Positions 48,029 to 57,738 of a stretch of DNA of 64,000 bases are shown in pieces (the stretch's first letter is position 1; each line of letters begins with the position of its first letter). The stretch spans positions 67,001-131,000 of the forward strand of contig NZ_JACIVH010000065.1 in assembly GCF_014145615.1 (NCBI RefSeq). The letters are read 5' to 3'. The stretch is from Limosilactobacillus balticus. Lineage in GTDB: Bacteria; Bacillota; Bacilli; Lactobacillales; Lactobacillaceae. Both the position numbers and the translations under genes were made by a program. Under the pieces are notes generated by a model. It searched no databases and was not told the origin of the DNA. It saw only the letters and a program-made list of their open reading frames with translations.

Positions 48029-48976
48029 TTGCAAGTTATAAAAATTCACCATCCTTTGGAAAAAAGACTAATTCCTGCGGGGCCAATTGTACTTGCAATG
48101 GGTTTTTTTGATGGTGTTCATCGGGGACATCAGGCAGTAATCAAATGTGCCCGCGAAATTGCCTGTGAAAAAGGATTGCCGTTAGTCGTTTTGACATATG
48201 ATCATGCTCCTGGAATTGTTTATCGTCAATATAAGGGTGGCTTTAAATATTTATCAACGGTCGATAGAAAGCTCGAATTATTAAATGACCTTGATGTCGA
48301 TCGGGTTTACCTAATAAGTTTTACATCGTCATTTGCAAGCCTTTCTCCTCAGCAATTTGTTGATGAGTATTTGGTAGGTTTTCATGCTCAAACGGTCGTA
48401 GCAGGGTTTGATCATACTTATGGAAAAGAAGATATTGCATCAATGAAGTTGCTTCCTAAGTATGCAGCGGGACGGTTTGAAGTTATAACTGTGCCCAAAT
48501 TTACTGAGAATGGAAGTCAAGAAAAGGTCGGTTCTCGAGAAATTCGGAAATTAATCGATACTGGTAATGTGGAAGCAGCCAACCAGGCGTTAGGGTATCC
48601 TTATCAAACAACTGGCTTAGTAGTTCATGGCTTAGCTCGTGGACGAACGCTTGGTTTTCCTACGATCAATGTTGAGCATCCGGAAGAGGAGCGAATTCCT
48701 GGGATTGGGGTCTATGCTGTCAAAGTTAAACTCGGTAAGAAGTGGTATGACGGGATGGCAAGTGTTGGACACAACATAACATTTGGGGATGCTAATCAAT
48801 TAACGGTTGAAATTAACTTATTTGATTTTCAACAAATGGTGTATGGCGAGGAAGTAGTTGTTCGTTGGTATCAGTACCTTCGTGGCGAAGAAAAGTTCAC
48901 GGGAGCGGATGCATTAGTTGCACAGATGAAACAAGATGAACAAAATTCCCGTCGTATTTTAGAAAAATATAAATAA
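48029..48976 (+). CDS. ribF: Bifunctional riboflavin kinase / FAD synthetase
   Basis: Converts riboflavin to FMN and FAD; 315 residues. The adenylyltransferase half begins with LAMGFFDGVHRGHQ (near 23) and includes the SQEKVGSREIRKLI segment; the kinase half has ARGRTLGFPTINVE and ends with EEKFTGADALVAQM. The TTG start at 48029 has GTAGGAG directly upstream. It ends in a long terminator shared with a convergent gene. Confidence 0.97.
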   Translation: MQVIKIHHPLEKRLIPAGPIVLAMGFFDGVHRGHQAVIKCAREIACEKGLPLVVLTYDHAPGIVYRQYKGGFKYLSTVDRKLELLNDLDVDRVYLISFTSSFASLSPQQFVDEYLVGFHAQTVVAGFDHTYGKEDIASMKLLPKYAAGRFEVITVPKFTENGSQEKVGSREIRKLIDTGNVEAANQALGYPYQTTGLVVHGLARGRTLGFPTINVEHPEEERIPGIGVYAVKVKLGKKWYDGMASVGHNITFGDANQLTVEINLFDFQQMVYGEEVVVRWYQYLRGEEKFTGADALVAQMKQDEQNSRRILEKYK

Positions 48977-49038
48977 AAGAGGTTTGGATTGATCTTTTGT
49001 GGCATTTGCGCCGTCAAGATTCATCAAACCTCTTTTTT
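48977..49038. terminator. Bidirectional terminator between ribF and the 49037-49408 gene
   Basis: AAAGAGGTTTG...GATCTT pairs with AAGAT...CAAACCTCTTT across a long loop, followed by TTTTT. Confidence 0.8.
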
Positions 49039-49408
49039 AATGCCGACTTCCACGATGACTGGTAGTCTGGTTAATCTTATGAATGTTTCGTTCAAATTTG
49101 AATCCGCCATCAGTTACTAATTTGAAATGCCGCATTTTCCCATTAAAAGGCTGGCCGTTTAAGCGCACAGCTGTCCAGTTACGCATAATTTCGGTCATGG
49201 AAGCAAGTGCCTTAAGCTGATTAGGATTATTCTCCTTAATGGCTTCGTCTTTAATATCTGACTGTAAGCGATAGATTAGGTTATTATGGTATTCTAGTAG
49301 TTCATTCGTTAGGGGTGCATTACGGTATTTATTAAATAACTTCTGAATTAGTAACATTGCTTCTTGAGTATTCTGGGGTTGAATATAGCGATGTTCTTTA
49401 TGTTTCAT
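49037..49408 (-). CDS. Hypothetical protein divergent from hrcA
   Basis: A 123-residue, mostly helical, basic cytoplasmic protein (QEAMLLIQKLFNKYRNAP, NWTAVRLNGQPFNGKMRHFK) ending in a His/Arg-rich tail. No known domain recognised. AAAGGAG lies 9 bases before ATG 49408, so it is a real gene. Its upstream region is shared with hrcA and includes the CIRCE operator and a TATAAT on the minus strand (49475-49470), so heat-shock control by HrcA is possible. Confidence 0.7.
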   Translation of the reverse strand: MKHKEHRYIQPQNTQEAMLLIQKLFNKYRNAPLTNELLEYHNNLIYRLQSDIKDEAIKENNPNQLKALASMTEIMRNWTAVRLNGQPFNGKMRHFKLVTDGGFKFERNIHKINQTTSHRGSRH

Positions 49409-49443
49409 GAATAAAGCTCCTTTAAAAAATTGTTTGACGTTTC

Positions 49444-49472
49444 TTGACTTTTAGGGTAGTAATTGGTATATT
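49444..49472 (+). promoter_or_regulatory. hrcA operon promoter
   Basis: TTGACT (49444-49449), a 17-base spacer and TATATT (49467-49472) preceded by TGG. The CIRCE operator begins 11 bases downstream. Confidence 0.75.
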
Positions 49473-49483
49473 ATACAGTGTGT

Positions 49484-49510
49484 TTAGCACTTGACCCTAA
49501 TGAGTGCTAA
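49484..49510. promoter_or_regulatory. CIRCE operator (HrcA-binding site)
   Basis: TTAGCACTT-N9-GAGTGCTAA differs from the CIRCE consensus TTAGCACTC-N9-GAGTGCTAA by one base. It lies just after the -10 of hrcA, the normal place for HrcA repression. Confidence 0.95.
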
Positions 49511-49528
49511 AAGGGGAAGTGATATACG

Positions 49529-50581
49529 ATGCTAACACAACGACAGAAAAAGATTCTGCAAGCGATTGTACGTCAATACACATCAACTGGTCAACCGGTT
49601 GGATCAAAACATTTAGCAGAAAAGTTGCCTTTTAAGGTCAGTTCAGCAACTGTCCGTAATGAGATGGCGGTTTTAGAGGACAATGATTTGATCTTAAAAG
49701 AGCACTCTTCATCAGGCCGGATTCCATCGAAACGAGGTTACCGTTATTATGTTGATAATTTGCTTGATCCACAAGCAGTTACTGATAATGACTTGGTAGT
49801 GATTCAAAACTCACTTGGAACCGGCTTTCAAAAAATTGACGAGATTATTTCACACTCTGCAGATATCTTATCAAACTTAACTTCATATACTGCTTTTACA
49901 TTAAAGCCTGAGCAAGAAAGTGTTCGTTTAAGTGGCTTTCGAGTTGTACCGTTGGGAAATCATAAGGTTATTGCGATCTTGGTTACCGATAGCGGTGAGG
50001 TTGAAAATCAGTCGTTCACTTTGCCACCTGACATTGACACAGATGCAATGCAGGCAGTAATTAGAATGATTAATGATCAATTAGTTGGCTTGCCACTATC
50101 AGAGGTGATAAAGCGACTGAAGGATGATATTCCACTTCAGGTTCTGCATTATATGCATAGTCCTGATGGCTTCCTTGATATTTTTGATAATGTCTTATCT
50201 CAAGCAGCCCGTGAGCGGTTTTTCGTTGGTGGTCGATTGAACTTACTAGATTTTGCAAGTACTCATGATCCCCACGCAATCCAATCATTATATGGCTTGT
50301 TAGATAAGAATGACAACTTATCAAATATCTTGGATTCGACACTTACCTCGGATAATGGAGTTAATGTTAAAATCGGTCAAGAAATCTCTAAGAATAAGCT
50401 TCTTGATGATTATAGCTTGATTACTGCAAGTTATAATGTTGAACAATATGGACGAGGAATTATTGCAGTTCTTGGTCCAACAAGGATGCCTTATTCACGG
50501 ACGATTGGAATTGTAAATGCCTTTCGCCAAGAATTAGCAAAACGGCTATTAGATTTCTACCGTCACTATTATGATTCATAG
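49529..50581 (+). CDS. hrcA: Heat-inducible transcriptional repressor HrcA
   Basis: Repressor of class I heat-shock genes; 350 residues. The N-terminal winged helix has LTQRQKKILQAIVRQY ... PVGSKHLAEKLPFKVSSATVRNEMAVLE, and the GAF-like and dimerisation domains end with IAVLGPTRMPYSRTIGIV. Start ATG 49529 follows AGGGGAAG. First gene of hrcA-grpE-dnaK, under CIRCE control. Confidence 0.98.
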   Translation: MLTQRQKKILQAIVRQYTSTGQPVGSKHLAEKLPFKVSSATVRNEMAVLEDNDLILKEHSSSGRIPSKRGYRYYVDNLLDPQAVTDNDLVVIQNSLGTGFQKIDEIISHSADILSNLTSYTAFTLKPEQESVRLSGFRVVPLGNHKVIAILVTDSGEVENQSFTLPPDIDTDAMQAVIRMINDQLVGLPLSEVIKRLKDDIPLQVLHYMHSPDGFLDIFDNVLSQAARERFFVGGRLNLLDFASTHDPHAIQSLYGLLDKNDNLSNILDSTLTSDNGVNVKIGQEISKNKLLDDYSLITASYNVEQYGRGIIAVLGPTRMPYSRTIGIVNAFRQELAKRLLDFYRHYYDS

Positions 50582-50593
50582 GAGGCGAGTTAA

Positions 50594-51166
50594 TTGGCCA
50601 AGGAAAAACAAGAAGATCAACAAAAACAAACTGCGCCTGAAAATGAAAAGGCACCTAAAAAAGATATAAAAAAAGAGGCTTCAGATAAGAAAGATGATCA
50701 AACTTCTAAATTAAAAGAAGAGATCGCTGACTTAAAGAAGCAGCTCGCTGATAAAGATGACAAATATTTGCGAGCAGAAGCAGAAATTCAAAATATGACT
50801 AATCGTTTTAATAAAGAACGGGCTCAAATCCTTAAATATGATGGTCAGGATTTAGCAAAGTCAATTTTACCCGTGCTTGACAACCTTAAGCGGGCATTAG
50901 CAATTGAGGTTGTAGACGATCATGGTAAACAACTTAAAAAGGGTATTCAAATGGTCCATGATCACCTTGTCAAGGCATTGAATGATCATGGCATTACTGA
51001 AATCAAAGCTGATGGTGAAACATTTGATCCTACTCTTCACCAGGCAGTTCAAACTGTTCCGGTCGAAGAAGGTCAGAAGCCTGAAACTGTTGTTAATGTT
51101 CTTCAAGCAGGATATCAACTTAAAGACCGGGTATTACGCCCAGCAATGGTTGTTGTAGCTCAATAA
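50594..51166 (+). CDS. grpE: GrpE nucleotide exchange factor
   Basis: Exchange factor for DnaK; 190 residues. A charged N-terminal region (about 1-40) precedes the long coiled coil (ADLKKQLADKDDKYLRAEAEIQNMTNR) and the beta domain (DPTLHQAVQTV, LQAGYQLKDRVLRPAMVVV). The TTG start at 50594 follows ATAGGAGG. It lies 12 bases after hrcA. Confidence 0.97.
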   Translation: MAKEKQEDQQKQTAPENEKAPKKDIKKEASDKKDDQTSKLKEEIADLKKQLADKDDKYLRAEAEIQNMTNRFNKERAQILKYDGQDLAKSILPVLDNLKRALAIEVVDDHGKQLKKGIQMVHDHLVKALNDHGITEIKADGETFDPTLHQAVQTVPVEEGQKPETVVNVLQAGYQLKDRVLRPAMVVVAQ

Positions 51167-51190
51167 ATTTGTGAGAGAAGGAAATAAATT

Positions 51191-53056
51191 ATGGCAAGTA
51201 ATAAGATTATTGGTATTGATTTAGGTACTACTAACTCTGCGGTTGCTGTTATGGAAGGTAATGAACCTAAAATTATCACCAACCCAGAAGGAAGTCGGAC
51301 AACACCATCTGTTGTTTCATTTAAGAATGGTGAAACTCAAGTTGGAGAAGTAGCAAAGCGTCAAGCAATTACTAATCCCAACACTATTTCATCAATTAAG
51401 AGTCACATGGGTGAAGCAGGATACACTGTTGAAGTTGATGGCAAGAAATATACTCCACAAGAAATTTCAGCAATGATTTTGCAATACCTTAAGAAATATG
51501 CTGAAGACTACATTGGTGATACTGTTACTCAAGCAGTTATTACTGTTCCTGCATACTTTAACGATGCTCAACGTCAAGCTACTAAGGATGCCGGTAAAAT
51601 TGCGGGCCTTGATGTTAAGCGGATTATTAACGAACCTACTGCTTCATCACTAGCGTACGGTCTTGACAAGAAGGACAAAGATGAAAAGATCCTTGTTTAT
51701 GACCTTGGTGGTGGTACATTCGATGTTTCCATCCTTGAATTAGGTGACGGTGTCTTCCAAGTTCTCTCTACGAATGGTGATACTCATTTAGGTGGGGATG
51801 ACTTTGACCAAAAGATTATGGATTGGTTAATTGATGACTTTAAGGAAGAACATGGTGTTGATCTTTCTCAAGATAAGATGGCTCTTCAACGCTTGAAGGA
51901 TGCTGCTGAAAAGGCTAAGAAAGACTTGTCAGGTGTTCAAGAAGCTCAAATCAGCTTACCATTTATTTCAGCCGGCGAAAACGGCCCATTACACTTGGAA
52001 AAGACATTAAGTCGGGCACAATTTAACCAATTAACTAATGACTTAGTTGAACGGACAAAGCAACCAGTATTGAATGCTTTGAAAGATGCTGATCTTACTT
52101 TTGATGACATTGATGAAGTTATCTTAAATGGTGGATCTACTCGTATTCCTGCCGTTCAAGAAATGGTTAAGGAATTAACTGGTAAGGAACCTAACCACTC
52201 AATTAATCCTGACGAAGCCGTTGCTCTTGGTGCAGCTATTCAAGGTGGGGTTCTTACTGGTGATGTTAAGGATGTCGTATTACTTGATGTTACTCCACTT
52301 TCACTTGGTATTGAAACCATGGGTGGTGTCTTCACTAAGTTGATTGACCGTAACACAACTATTCCTACTTCAAAGAGCCAAATCTTCTCAACTGCTGCTG
52401 ATAACCAACCAGCTGTTGACATTCACGTTCTTCAAGGTGAACGTCCAATGGCAGCAGATAATAAGACTTTAGGTAACTTCCAACTAACTGATATTCCTGC
52501 TGCTCCTCGTGGTGTTCCTCAAATCAAAGTTACATTTGATATCGATAAGAACGGTATTGTTAATGTTTCTGCTGAAGATCAAGGAACTCACAAGAAGCAA
52601 AACATCACTATCAAGTCTAACTCCGGCTTAAGTGATGAAGAAATTGAACGGATGAAGAAGGATGCTGAAGAGCATGCTGAAGCCGACAAGAAGAAGAAGG
52701 AAGAAGTTGACTTGAAGAATGAAGTTGACCAAGAACTCTTCCAAGTTGATAAGACTTTGAAGGAAGTTAAGGGTAAAGTTCCTGAAGATGATATCAAGAA
52801 GGCTGAAAGTGCTCGTGACGAATTAAAGAAGGCTAAAGAAAGTGGCAACCTTGATGAAATGAAAGCTAAGAAGGATGCTTTGAATAAAGTTATTCAAGAC
52901 CTTAGCGTAAAGCTTTACCAACAAGCTCAAGGTGCACAAGGTGGCGCTACTAATGGTCAACCTGGTGATAACCAACAAAATGGTAATGACAACGGTAATG
53001 ATGACAATACTGTTGATGGTGATTTTAAGGATGTTACACCAGACGACAAGAAATAG
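51191..53056 (+). CDS. dnaK: Chaperone DnaK (Hsp70)
   Basis: ATP-dependent chaperone; 621 residues. The ATPase domain begins [18 protein letters not shown] and contains [16 protein letters not shown] and [12 protein letters not shown]; the peptide-binding domain follows from about 385, with a C-terminal lid and a Gly/Asn/Asp-rich tail. Start ATG 51191 follows AGAAGGAAA. A terminator after it partly separates dnaJ. Confidence 0.99.
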   Translation: MASNKIIGIDLGTTNSAVAVMEGNEPKIITNPEGSRTTPSVVSFKNGETQVGEVAKRQAITNPNTISSIKSHMGEAGYTVEVDGKKYTPQEISAMILQYLKKYAEDYIGDTVTQAVITVPAYFNDAQRQATKDAGKIAGLDVKRIINEPTASSLAYGLDKKDKDEKILVYDLGGGTFDVSILELGDGVFQVLSTNGDTHLGGDDFDQKIMDWLIDDFKEEHGVDLSQDKMALQRLKDAAEKAKKDLSGVQEAQISLPFISAGENGPLHLEKTLSRAQFNQLTNDLVERTKQPVLNALKDADLTFDDIDEVILNGGSTRIPAVQEMVKELTGKEPNHSINPDEAVALGAAIQGGVLTGDVKDVVLLDVTPLSLGIETMGGVFTKLIDRNTTIPTSKSQIFSTAADNQPAVDIHVLQGERPMAADNKTLGNFQLTDIPAAPRGVPQIKVTFDIDKNGIVNVSAEDQGTHKKQNITIKSNSGLSDEEIERMKKDAEEHAEADKKKKEEVDLKNEVDQELFQVDKTLKEVKGKVPEDDIKKAESARDELKKAKESGNLDEMKAKKDALNKVIQDLSVKLYQQAQGAQGGATNGQPGDNQQNGNDNGNDDNTVDGDFKDVTPDDKK

Positions 53057-53087
53057 CCTACGGTAAACAGTCTTAAAATGTTAGTGT

Positions 53088-53126
53088 AAAAGCCAAAGGC
53101 CAGAAAAAAGGACTTTGGCTTTTACT
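53088..53126 (+). terminator. dnaK terminator
   Basis: AAAAGCCAAAG (53088-53098) pairs with CTTTGGCTTTT (53113-53123). Confidence 0.88.
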
Positions 53127-53184
53127 TTCGTTTGCTGGCTGTGGTATAACTAAACAAGCAATAAAGTAATGAGGTATTTATTAT

Positions 53185-54336
53185 ATGGCAGAACAAGATT
53201 ATTATGACATTTTAGGTGTCTCTAAGGATGCATCCGAAAAAGACATCAAGCGTGCATATCGTCGGCTTGCGGCAAAATACCACCCAGATGTTAACCACGA
53301 GCCTGGTGCAGAAGAAAAGTTTAAGAAGATTAATGAAGCATATGAGACATTAAGTGATAGTCAAAAACGTGCTCAATATGATCAATTTGGTTCGGCTGGT
53401 CCACAAGGTGCTGGCGGTCAAGGTTTCGGCGGCTTTGGTGGTGGTCAAGCTTATTCTAACTTTGGTGGCGGCTTTGACGACATCTTTAGTCAATTTTTTG
53501 GTGGCGGCGGTCGTACTCGTCGGGACCCAACAGCCCCGCGTCAAGGGCGTGATTTGCAATATGCAATGACTCTTGATTTTATGGATGCGGTTTTTGGTAA
53601 AACAACTACTATCAAGTATGACCGTGATGCAGAATGTAAGACTTGTCATGGAACCGGAGCAAAGCCTGGTAAATCGCCAATAACTTGTCCACGGTGTCAT
53701 GGTGCCGGAGTGATTACGAGTGTTCGTCAAACACCACTAGGCAATATGCAAACTCAAACCACTTGTCCAGAATGTAATGGAACTGGAAAGATTATTAAGC
53801 CAGAGGATCGTTGTGATACTTGCCATGGGGCAGGACATGTTCACGAACGTCATGAGCTAGAAGTAAAGGTGCCTGCCGGTGTTGATGATGGTCAACAAAT
53901 GCGGCTCCAACATCAAGGGGACGCTGGTGAGAACGGTGGTCCAGCCGGAGATTTGTATATAGTCTTCCGAGTAACACCAAGTCGAGAATTTCGTCGTGAT
54001 GGTTCAACAATTTACGTTGATCGTGATATTTCGTTTGCTCAAGCAGCCTTGGGAGACGAAGTAAAAGTTAAAACGGTTCATGGTGATGTCAACCTTAAAA
54101 TTCCTGCTGGAACACAATCAGAAACTAACTTCCGTTTGCGTGGCAAAGGTGTTCCACATCTTAACGGTAATGGTAATGGTGACGAGCATGTTACTGTCCA
54201 TGTTAAGACCCCCAAGAGCCTCAACAAACGTCAGCGTGAAGCAATGTTAGCTTTTGCGGCTGCTAGCGGTGAAGATGTTAAGGGTGTTAAGAAGACGGTT
54301 CTTGATAAGTTACGGGATGCCTTTGAGGATAAGTAA
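53185..54336 (+). CDS. dnaJ: Chaperone DnaJ (Hsp40)
   Basis: Co-chaperone that stimulates DnaK; 383 residues. The J domain has HPD at 33-35, a Gly/Phe-rich linker follows (about 70-118), then four CxxCxGxG zinc repeats ([36 protein letters not shown], about 152-220) and the C-terminal beta domains. Start ATG 53185 follows a weak GAGG. It lies 128 bases after dnaK, behind a terminator. Confidence 0.98.
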   Translation: MAEQDYYDILGVSKDASEKDIKRAYRRLAAKYHPDVNHEPGAEEKFKKINEAYETLSDSQKRAQYDQFGSAGPQGAGGQGFGGFGGGQAYSNFGGGFDDIFSQFFGGGGRTRRDPTAPRQGRDLQYAMTLDFMDAVFGKTTTIKYDRDAECKTCHGTGAKPGKSPITCPRCHGAGVITSVRQTPLGNMQTQTTCPECNGTGKIIKPEDRCDTCHGAGHVHERHELEVKVPAGVDDGQQMRLQHQGDAGENGGPAGDLYIVFRVTPSREFRRDGSTIYVDRDISFAQAALGDEVKVKTVHGDVNLKIPAGTQSETNFRLRGKGVPHLNGNGNGDEHVTVHVKTPKSLNKRQREAMLAFAAASGEDVKGVKKTVLDKLRDAFEDK

Positions 54337-54347
54337 ATAGTTTTTAT

Positions 54348-54384
54348 AAAGCAGGAAAAGCTTAATATTTTTTCCTGCTTTTTG
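54348..54384 (+). terminator. dnaJ terminator
   Basis: AAGCAGGAAA / TTTCCTGCTT stem (54349-54358 with 54371-54380), then TTT. Confidence 0.88.
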
Positions 54385-54467
54385 TATATCTAGTAGAAGG
54401 TTTCCCATTCTAAACGATGATTTGGTATACTAGATAAAGAATATTCGTTGAAAGTGAGTCTTTTTAA

Positions 54468-56303
54468 ATGAACCTAGAAGAAATGAAAGAGCGGCAAAAA
54501 CACATTCGGAATTTCTCGATTGTTGCCCACATTGACCATGGAAAATCAACGCTTGCTGATCGTATTTTAGAAATGACTGATTCAATCAGCAAACGTGAAA
54601 TGAAAAACCAGATTCTTGATGATATGCCTCTAGAACGAGAACGGGGCATTACAATCAAATTAAATGCTGTTGCCTTGACATATCATGCTAAAGACGGTGA
54701 AGATTACATTTTCCATTTAATCGATACACCAGGGCACGTCGACTTTTCTTATGAAGTATCACGATCTCTTGCTGCCTGTGAAGGTGCTGTCTTAGTAGTT
54801 GATGCAACTCAAGGGGTAGAAGCACAGACCCTTGCTAACGTCTTTTTAGCACTTGACAATGACCTTGAAATTTTACCTGTTATCAATAAGATCGATTTAC
54901 CGTCTGCTGATCCTGAGGGTACTAAGAAGCAGATTGAAGATGAAATTGGTTTAGATACTGATGAGGCAGTTGATATTAGTGCGAAAACTGGAATGGGTGT
55001 TGATGAAGTCCTGGAAAAAATCGTTAAGGATGTTCCAGCACCAACAGGAGATTTAACTGCGCCTTTGAAAGCTCTTATCTTTGATTCAAAGTATGATGAT
55101 TATCGGGGAGTGGTTCTTAGTGTCCGGGTTGTTGAAGGTACGGTTAAAAAAGGTGACCGAATTAAATTAATGAACGGTGGTACCGAATATGAAGTTGCTG
55201 AAGTAGGGATTAACTCTCCTAAACCATTGGCACGTGATGTATTAATGGCCGGGGATGTAGGTTACATCACCGCGGCAATTAAAGATATTAAAGATACCCG
55301 GGTCGGTGATACGGTTACGAGTGCGGATAATCCTACAGATAAGCCACTAGAAGGTTATCGTCAAATGACGCCAATGGTATATGCTGGACTCTATCCAACC
55401 GATAATGCTAAGTTTAATGATTTGCGTGATGCGTTGGAAAAACTTCAACTTAATGATGCAGCATTAACTTTTGAACCGGAATCATCGCAAGCATTGGGAT
55501 TTGGATTCCGCTGTGGTTTCTTAGGATTACTTCACATGGATGTTATTCAAGAACGACTTGAACGTGAATTTAATCTTGATTTAATCACGACTGCACCATC
55601 AGTTACTTACCATGTTGAATTAGCAGATGGGACAACAAAGGAAGTGGAAAATCCGGCTGAAATGCCAGATGCTTCTTCCATTAAAGCGATTAAGGAACCA
55701 TATGTCCGCGCTTCAATCATGGTACCAAATGATTATGTTGGCCCAGTAATGGAACTTTGCCAACGGAAGCGGGGAGACTTTGATACGATGGAATATCTAA
55801 GTGATACCCGGGTAAATGTTATTTATCATATTCCGTTGTCAGAAATTATTTTTGACTTCTTTGATAAGTTAAAGAGTTCTACACGGGGATATGCTTCCTT
55901 AGATTATGAAATTGATGGCTACCGGCCAAGTAATTTGGTTAAGATTGACATCTTGCTTAATGGCGATAAGGTGGATGCATTAAGCTTTATTGCTCACCGT
56001 GATTTTGCAGCAGAACGTGGTCGGGAAATTACTGCTAAATTAAAGAAGATCATTCCACGGCAAAACTTTGAAATTCCAATTCAAGCTGCAATCGGCTCTA
56101 AGATTATTGCACGGACTAATATTAAGGCCTACCGGAAAGATGTTACTGCCCGTATTCATACTGGGGATCCAGACCGGCGTGCTAAGTTATTAGATAAGCA
56201 GAAACGCGGAAAGAAACGGATGAAGGCTGTCGGAAAAGTTGATATTCCTCAGGCTGCTTTTATGGCCGTTTTGAAGACCGATGAGCAATTGGATGAGAAG
56301 TAA
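54468..56303 (+). CDS. lepA: Elongation factor 4 (LepA)
   Basis: Ribosome-associated GTPase (back-translocase); 611 residues. Motifs are [15 protein letters not shown] (near 19-33), [16 protein letters not shown] and [10 protein letters not shown]; the C-terminal basic domain ends with [20 protein letters not shown]. Start ATG 54468 follows a weak GAAAGTGAG. It is the last core gene before the inserted stretch at 56304-60256. Confidence 0.98.
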   Translation: MNLEEMKERQKHIRNFSIVAHIDHGKSTLADRILEMTDSISKREMKNQILDDMPLERERGITIKLNAVALTYHAKDGEDYIFHLIDTPGHVDFSYEVSRSLAACEGAVLVVDATQGVEAQTLANVFLALDNDLEILPVINKIDLPSADPEGTKKQIEDEIGLDTDEAVDISAKTGMGVDEVLEKIVKDVPAPTGDLTAPLKALIFDSKYDDYRGVVLSVRVVEGTVKKGDRIKLMNGGTEYEVAEVGINSPKPLARDVLMAGDVGYITAAIKDIKDTRVGDTVTSADNPTDKPLEGYRQMTPMVYAGLYPTDNAKFNDLRDALEKLQLNDAALTFEPESSQALGFGFRCGFLGLLHMDVIQERLEREFNLDLITTAPSVTYHVELADGTTKEVENPAEMPDASSIKAIKEPYVRASIMVPNDYVGPVMELCQRKRGDFDTMEYLSDTRVNVIYHIPLSEIIFDFFDKLKSSTRGYASLDYEIDGYRPSNLVKIDILLNGDKVDALSFIAHRDFAAERGREITAKLKKIIPRQNFEIPIQAAIGSKIIARTNIKAYRKDVTARIHTGDPDRRAKLLDKQKRGKKRMKAVGKVDIPQAAFMAVLKTDEQLDEK

Positions 56304-56376
56304 ACGTTGATGTAAAGGCGTTTCTAACTTGCTAAATTTCACAAAGTAGACCAATTTATAGACCAATTAAAGTATT

Positions 56377-56450
56377 TTGCCCACCATTTGCCCACATGAA
56401 GTACCTTCGTGGGCAAGACGTAAGATACTTTGTGGGCAAATGGTGGGCAA
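56377..56450. repeat. Perfect 20-bp inverted repeat at the integrase 3' end
   Basis: TTGCCCACCATTTGCCCACA (56377-56396) is repeated inverted at 56431-56450, and a third partial copy (CGTGGGCAAGACG) lies between them at 56409-56421. Just upstream, TAGACCAATT occurs twice (56348-56357 and 56360-56369). The sequence ends 5 bases before the integrase stop. It could be integrase arm sites within attL, an intrinsic terminator, or both. Confidence 0.7.
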
Positions 56451-56454
56451 GATT

Positions 56455-57615
56455 TTACATTTTAGCTATTTGATCAAATAGATTTGCTGTTTGATGTTTC
56501 TTCTTATTGCTAAGATGGACATAGGTATCTAGAGTGGTGGCAATTTTGTTATGGCCCAATCGTACTTGGACCTCTTTAGCAGATGCACCCGCTTCTAGTA
56601 ACATGGTTGCGTGGGTATGACGCAAACTATGGAAATTAAATGGGAAACCTAGCTCTTTAGTGACGGTACTTGCATAGTACTTAATCGAATTGGGAGTGAC
56701 AGGTTTCCCATTTTCTTTTGTACATACAAAGTTAGATTCATGGTAATTTTTACCATATCGTAAACGATTTTCATTTTGTAGTCGCCGCTGAACTTTAAGC
56801 GCATGGATAAGTTGATCACCGATTGCAATTGTTCGATAACTGGCGGCTGTTTTTAGTTTTCCAAGTCGAACATCCGTTTTGGAATACTGTTTCATCTGCT
56901 GAGTAACATTAATTTCAGCATCTGGTAAACTAACATTATCCCATTCAAGACCAGCTACTTCTCCACGCCTCATTCCAGTATAAAAGCTGATTAAGAGGGG
57001 AAGGTGAAATGGGTGGCCAAGAGGAAATTGCTCTAAAAGTTGATTAAATTGTTGTAGAGTAATAATTTTTAGATCTTCTCTTGTGGTTTTAGGATGGTTA
57101 TATTTTGGCTGCCGGACGTATTCCGCAGGTGATTGAGTAAGAATGTGCCATGGGTGTACTGCTTGTCGAAAACCTTCCTTGATAACCATAAGAATAATTT
57201 CGACAGTATGACCATGGAGTCGTGTGTGATCAGGCTTGTATTCGGTAGAGTCTGCAATCTTATTAATAGTCTTTTGAATTAATTCTGGAGTAACTTTAGA
57301 TAATTGGTAAATTCCGAGGGTAGGTTGCACATATTTATCCAAGACATGCCGATAATTCAGCTGAGTGTTTTTAAATAAGTTAGTCTTAACATAATTGTCA
57401 TACCAAAATTCAAAGTAATCATGAGTTGAAATCTTATCAGTGTTGGTAACTGCTCCTGTATTTTCATAAAGCTCTAAAGTAACGCGTAATTGGTGCATTG
57501 CTTCCTTGTAAGAATCGCCTCCGACTCGTTCATACTGTCGTCTTTTTCCATCTTTGTCAGCAATATCAAAGCGGTAGTACCATTTTTTACCACGCTTTCT
57601 AACATTACCATTCAT
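56455..57615 (-). CDS. Tyrosine site-specific integrase
   Basis: Phage/ICE-type recombinase; 386 residues. An N-terminal AP2-like arm-binding domain (KRGKKWYYRFDIADKDGKRRQ) and a SAM-like core-binding domain (about 65-170) precede the catalytic domain with R216 (TGMRRGEVAGLEW), HSLRH (H329, R332), H355 (LGHNKIATT) and nucleophile Y365. All catalytic residues are present and the gene looks intact. Start ATG 57615 follows AAAGGAG. It lies convergent with lepA at the left end of the inserted stretch. Confidence 0.95.
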   Translation of the reverse strand: MNGNVRKRGKKWYYRFDIADKDGKRRQYERVGGDSYKEAMHQLRVTLELYENTGAVTNTDKISTHDYFEFWYDNYVKTNLFKNTQLNYRHVLDKYVQPTLGIYQLSKVTPELIQKTINKIADSTEYKPDHTRLHGHTVEIILMVIKEGFRQAVHPWHILTQSPAEYVRQPKYNHPKTTREDLKIITLQQFNQLLEQFPLGHPFHLPLLISFYTGMRRGEVAGLEWDNVSLPDAEINVTQQMKQYSKTDVRLGKLKTAASYRTIAIGDQLIHALKVQRRLQNENRLRYGKNYHESNFVCTKENGKPVTPNSIKYYASTVTKELGFPFNFHSLRHTHATMLLEAGASAKEVQVRLGHNKIATTLDTYVHLSNKKKHQTANLFDQIAKM

Positions 57616-57685
57616 AGTAAAACTCCTTTCTGTTATAATAAAAACGTACTGAGGGTGTATTTCACCCCTAGTATTGCTATTGTGA

Positions 57686-57722
57686 CCTCAATGATCGACC
57701 GGCCAAAGTTGGATCATTGGGG
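57686..57722 (+). terminator. Hairpin upstream of the integrase gene
   Basis: CCTCAATGATC (57686-57696) pairs with GATCATTGGGG (57712-57722) with one G-U pair, then TTTTA. It lies between two minus-strand genes; as a terminator it would work better on the plus strand. It may otherwise be a regulatory structure. Confidence 0.45.
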
Positions 57723-57738
57723 TTTTAATGTTTAAAAT

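Noticed and set aside
53350-53730. 126-codon minus-strand frame in dnaJ
   Set aside because: Antisense to the Gly-rich and zinc-finger region of DnaJ; no start signal and no family features.
57490-57735. 81-codon plus-strand frame across the integrase start
   Set aside because: It is antisense to the N-terminal coding part of the integrase gene, has no Shine-Dalgarno and no recognisable protein features.
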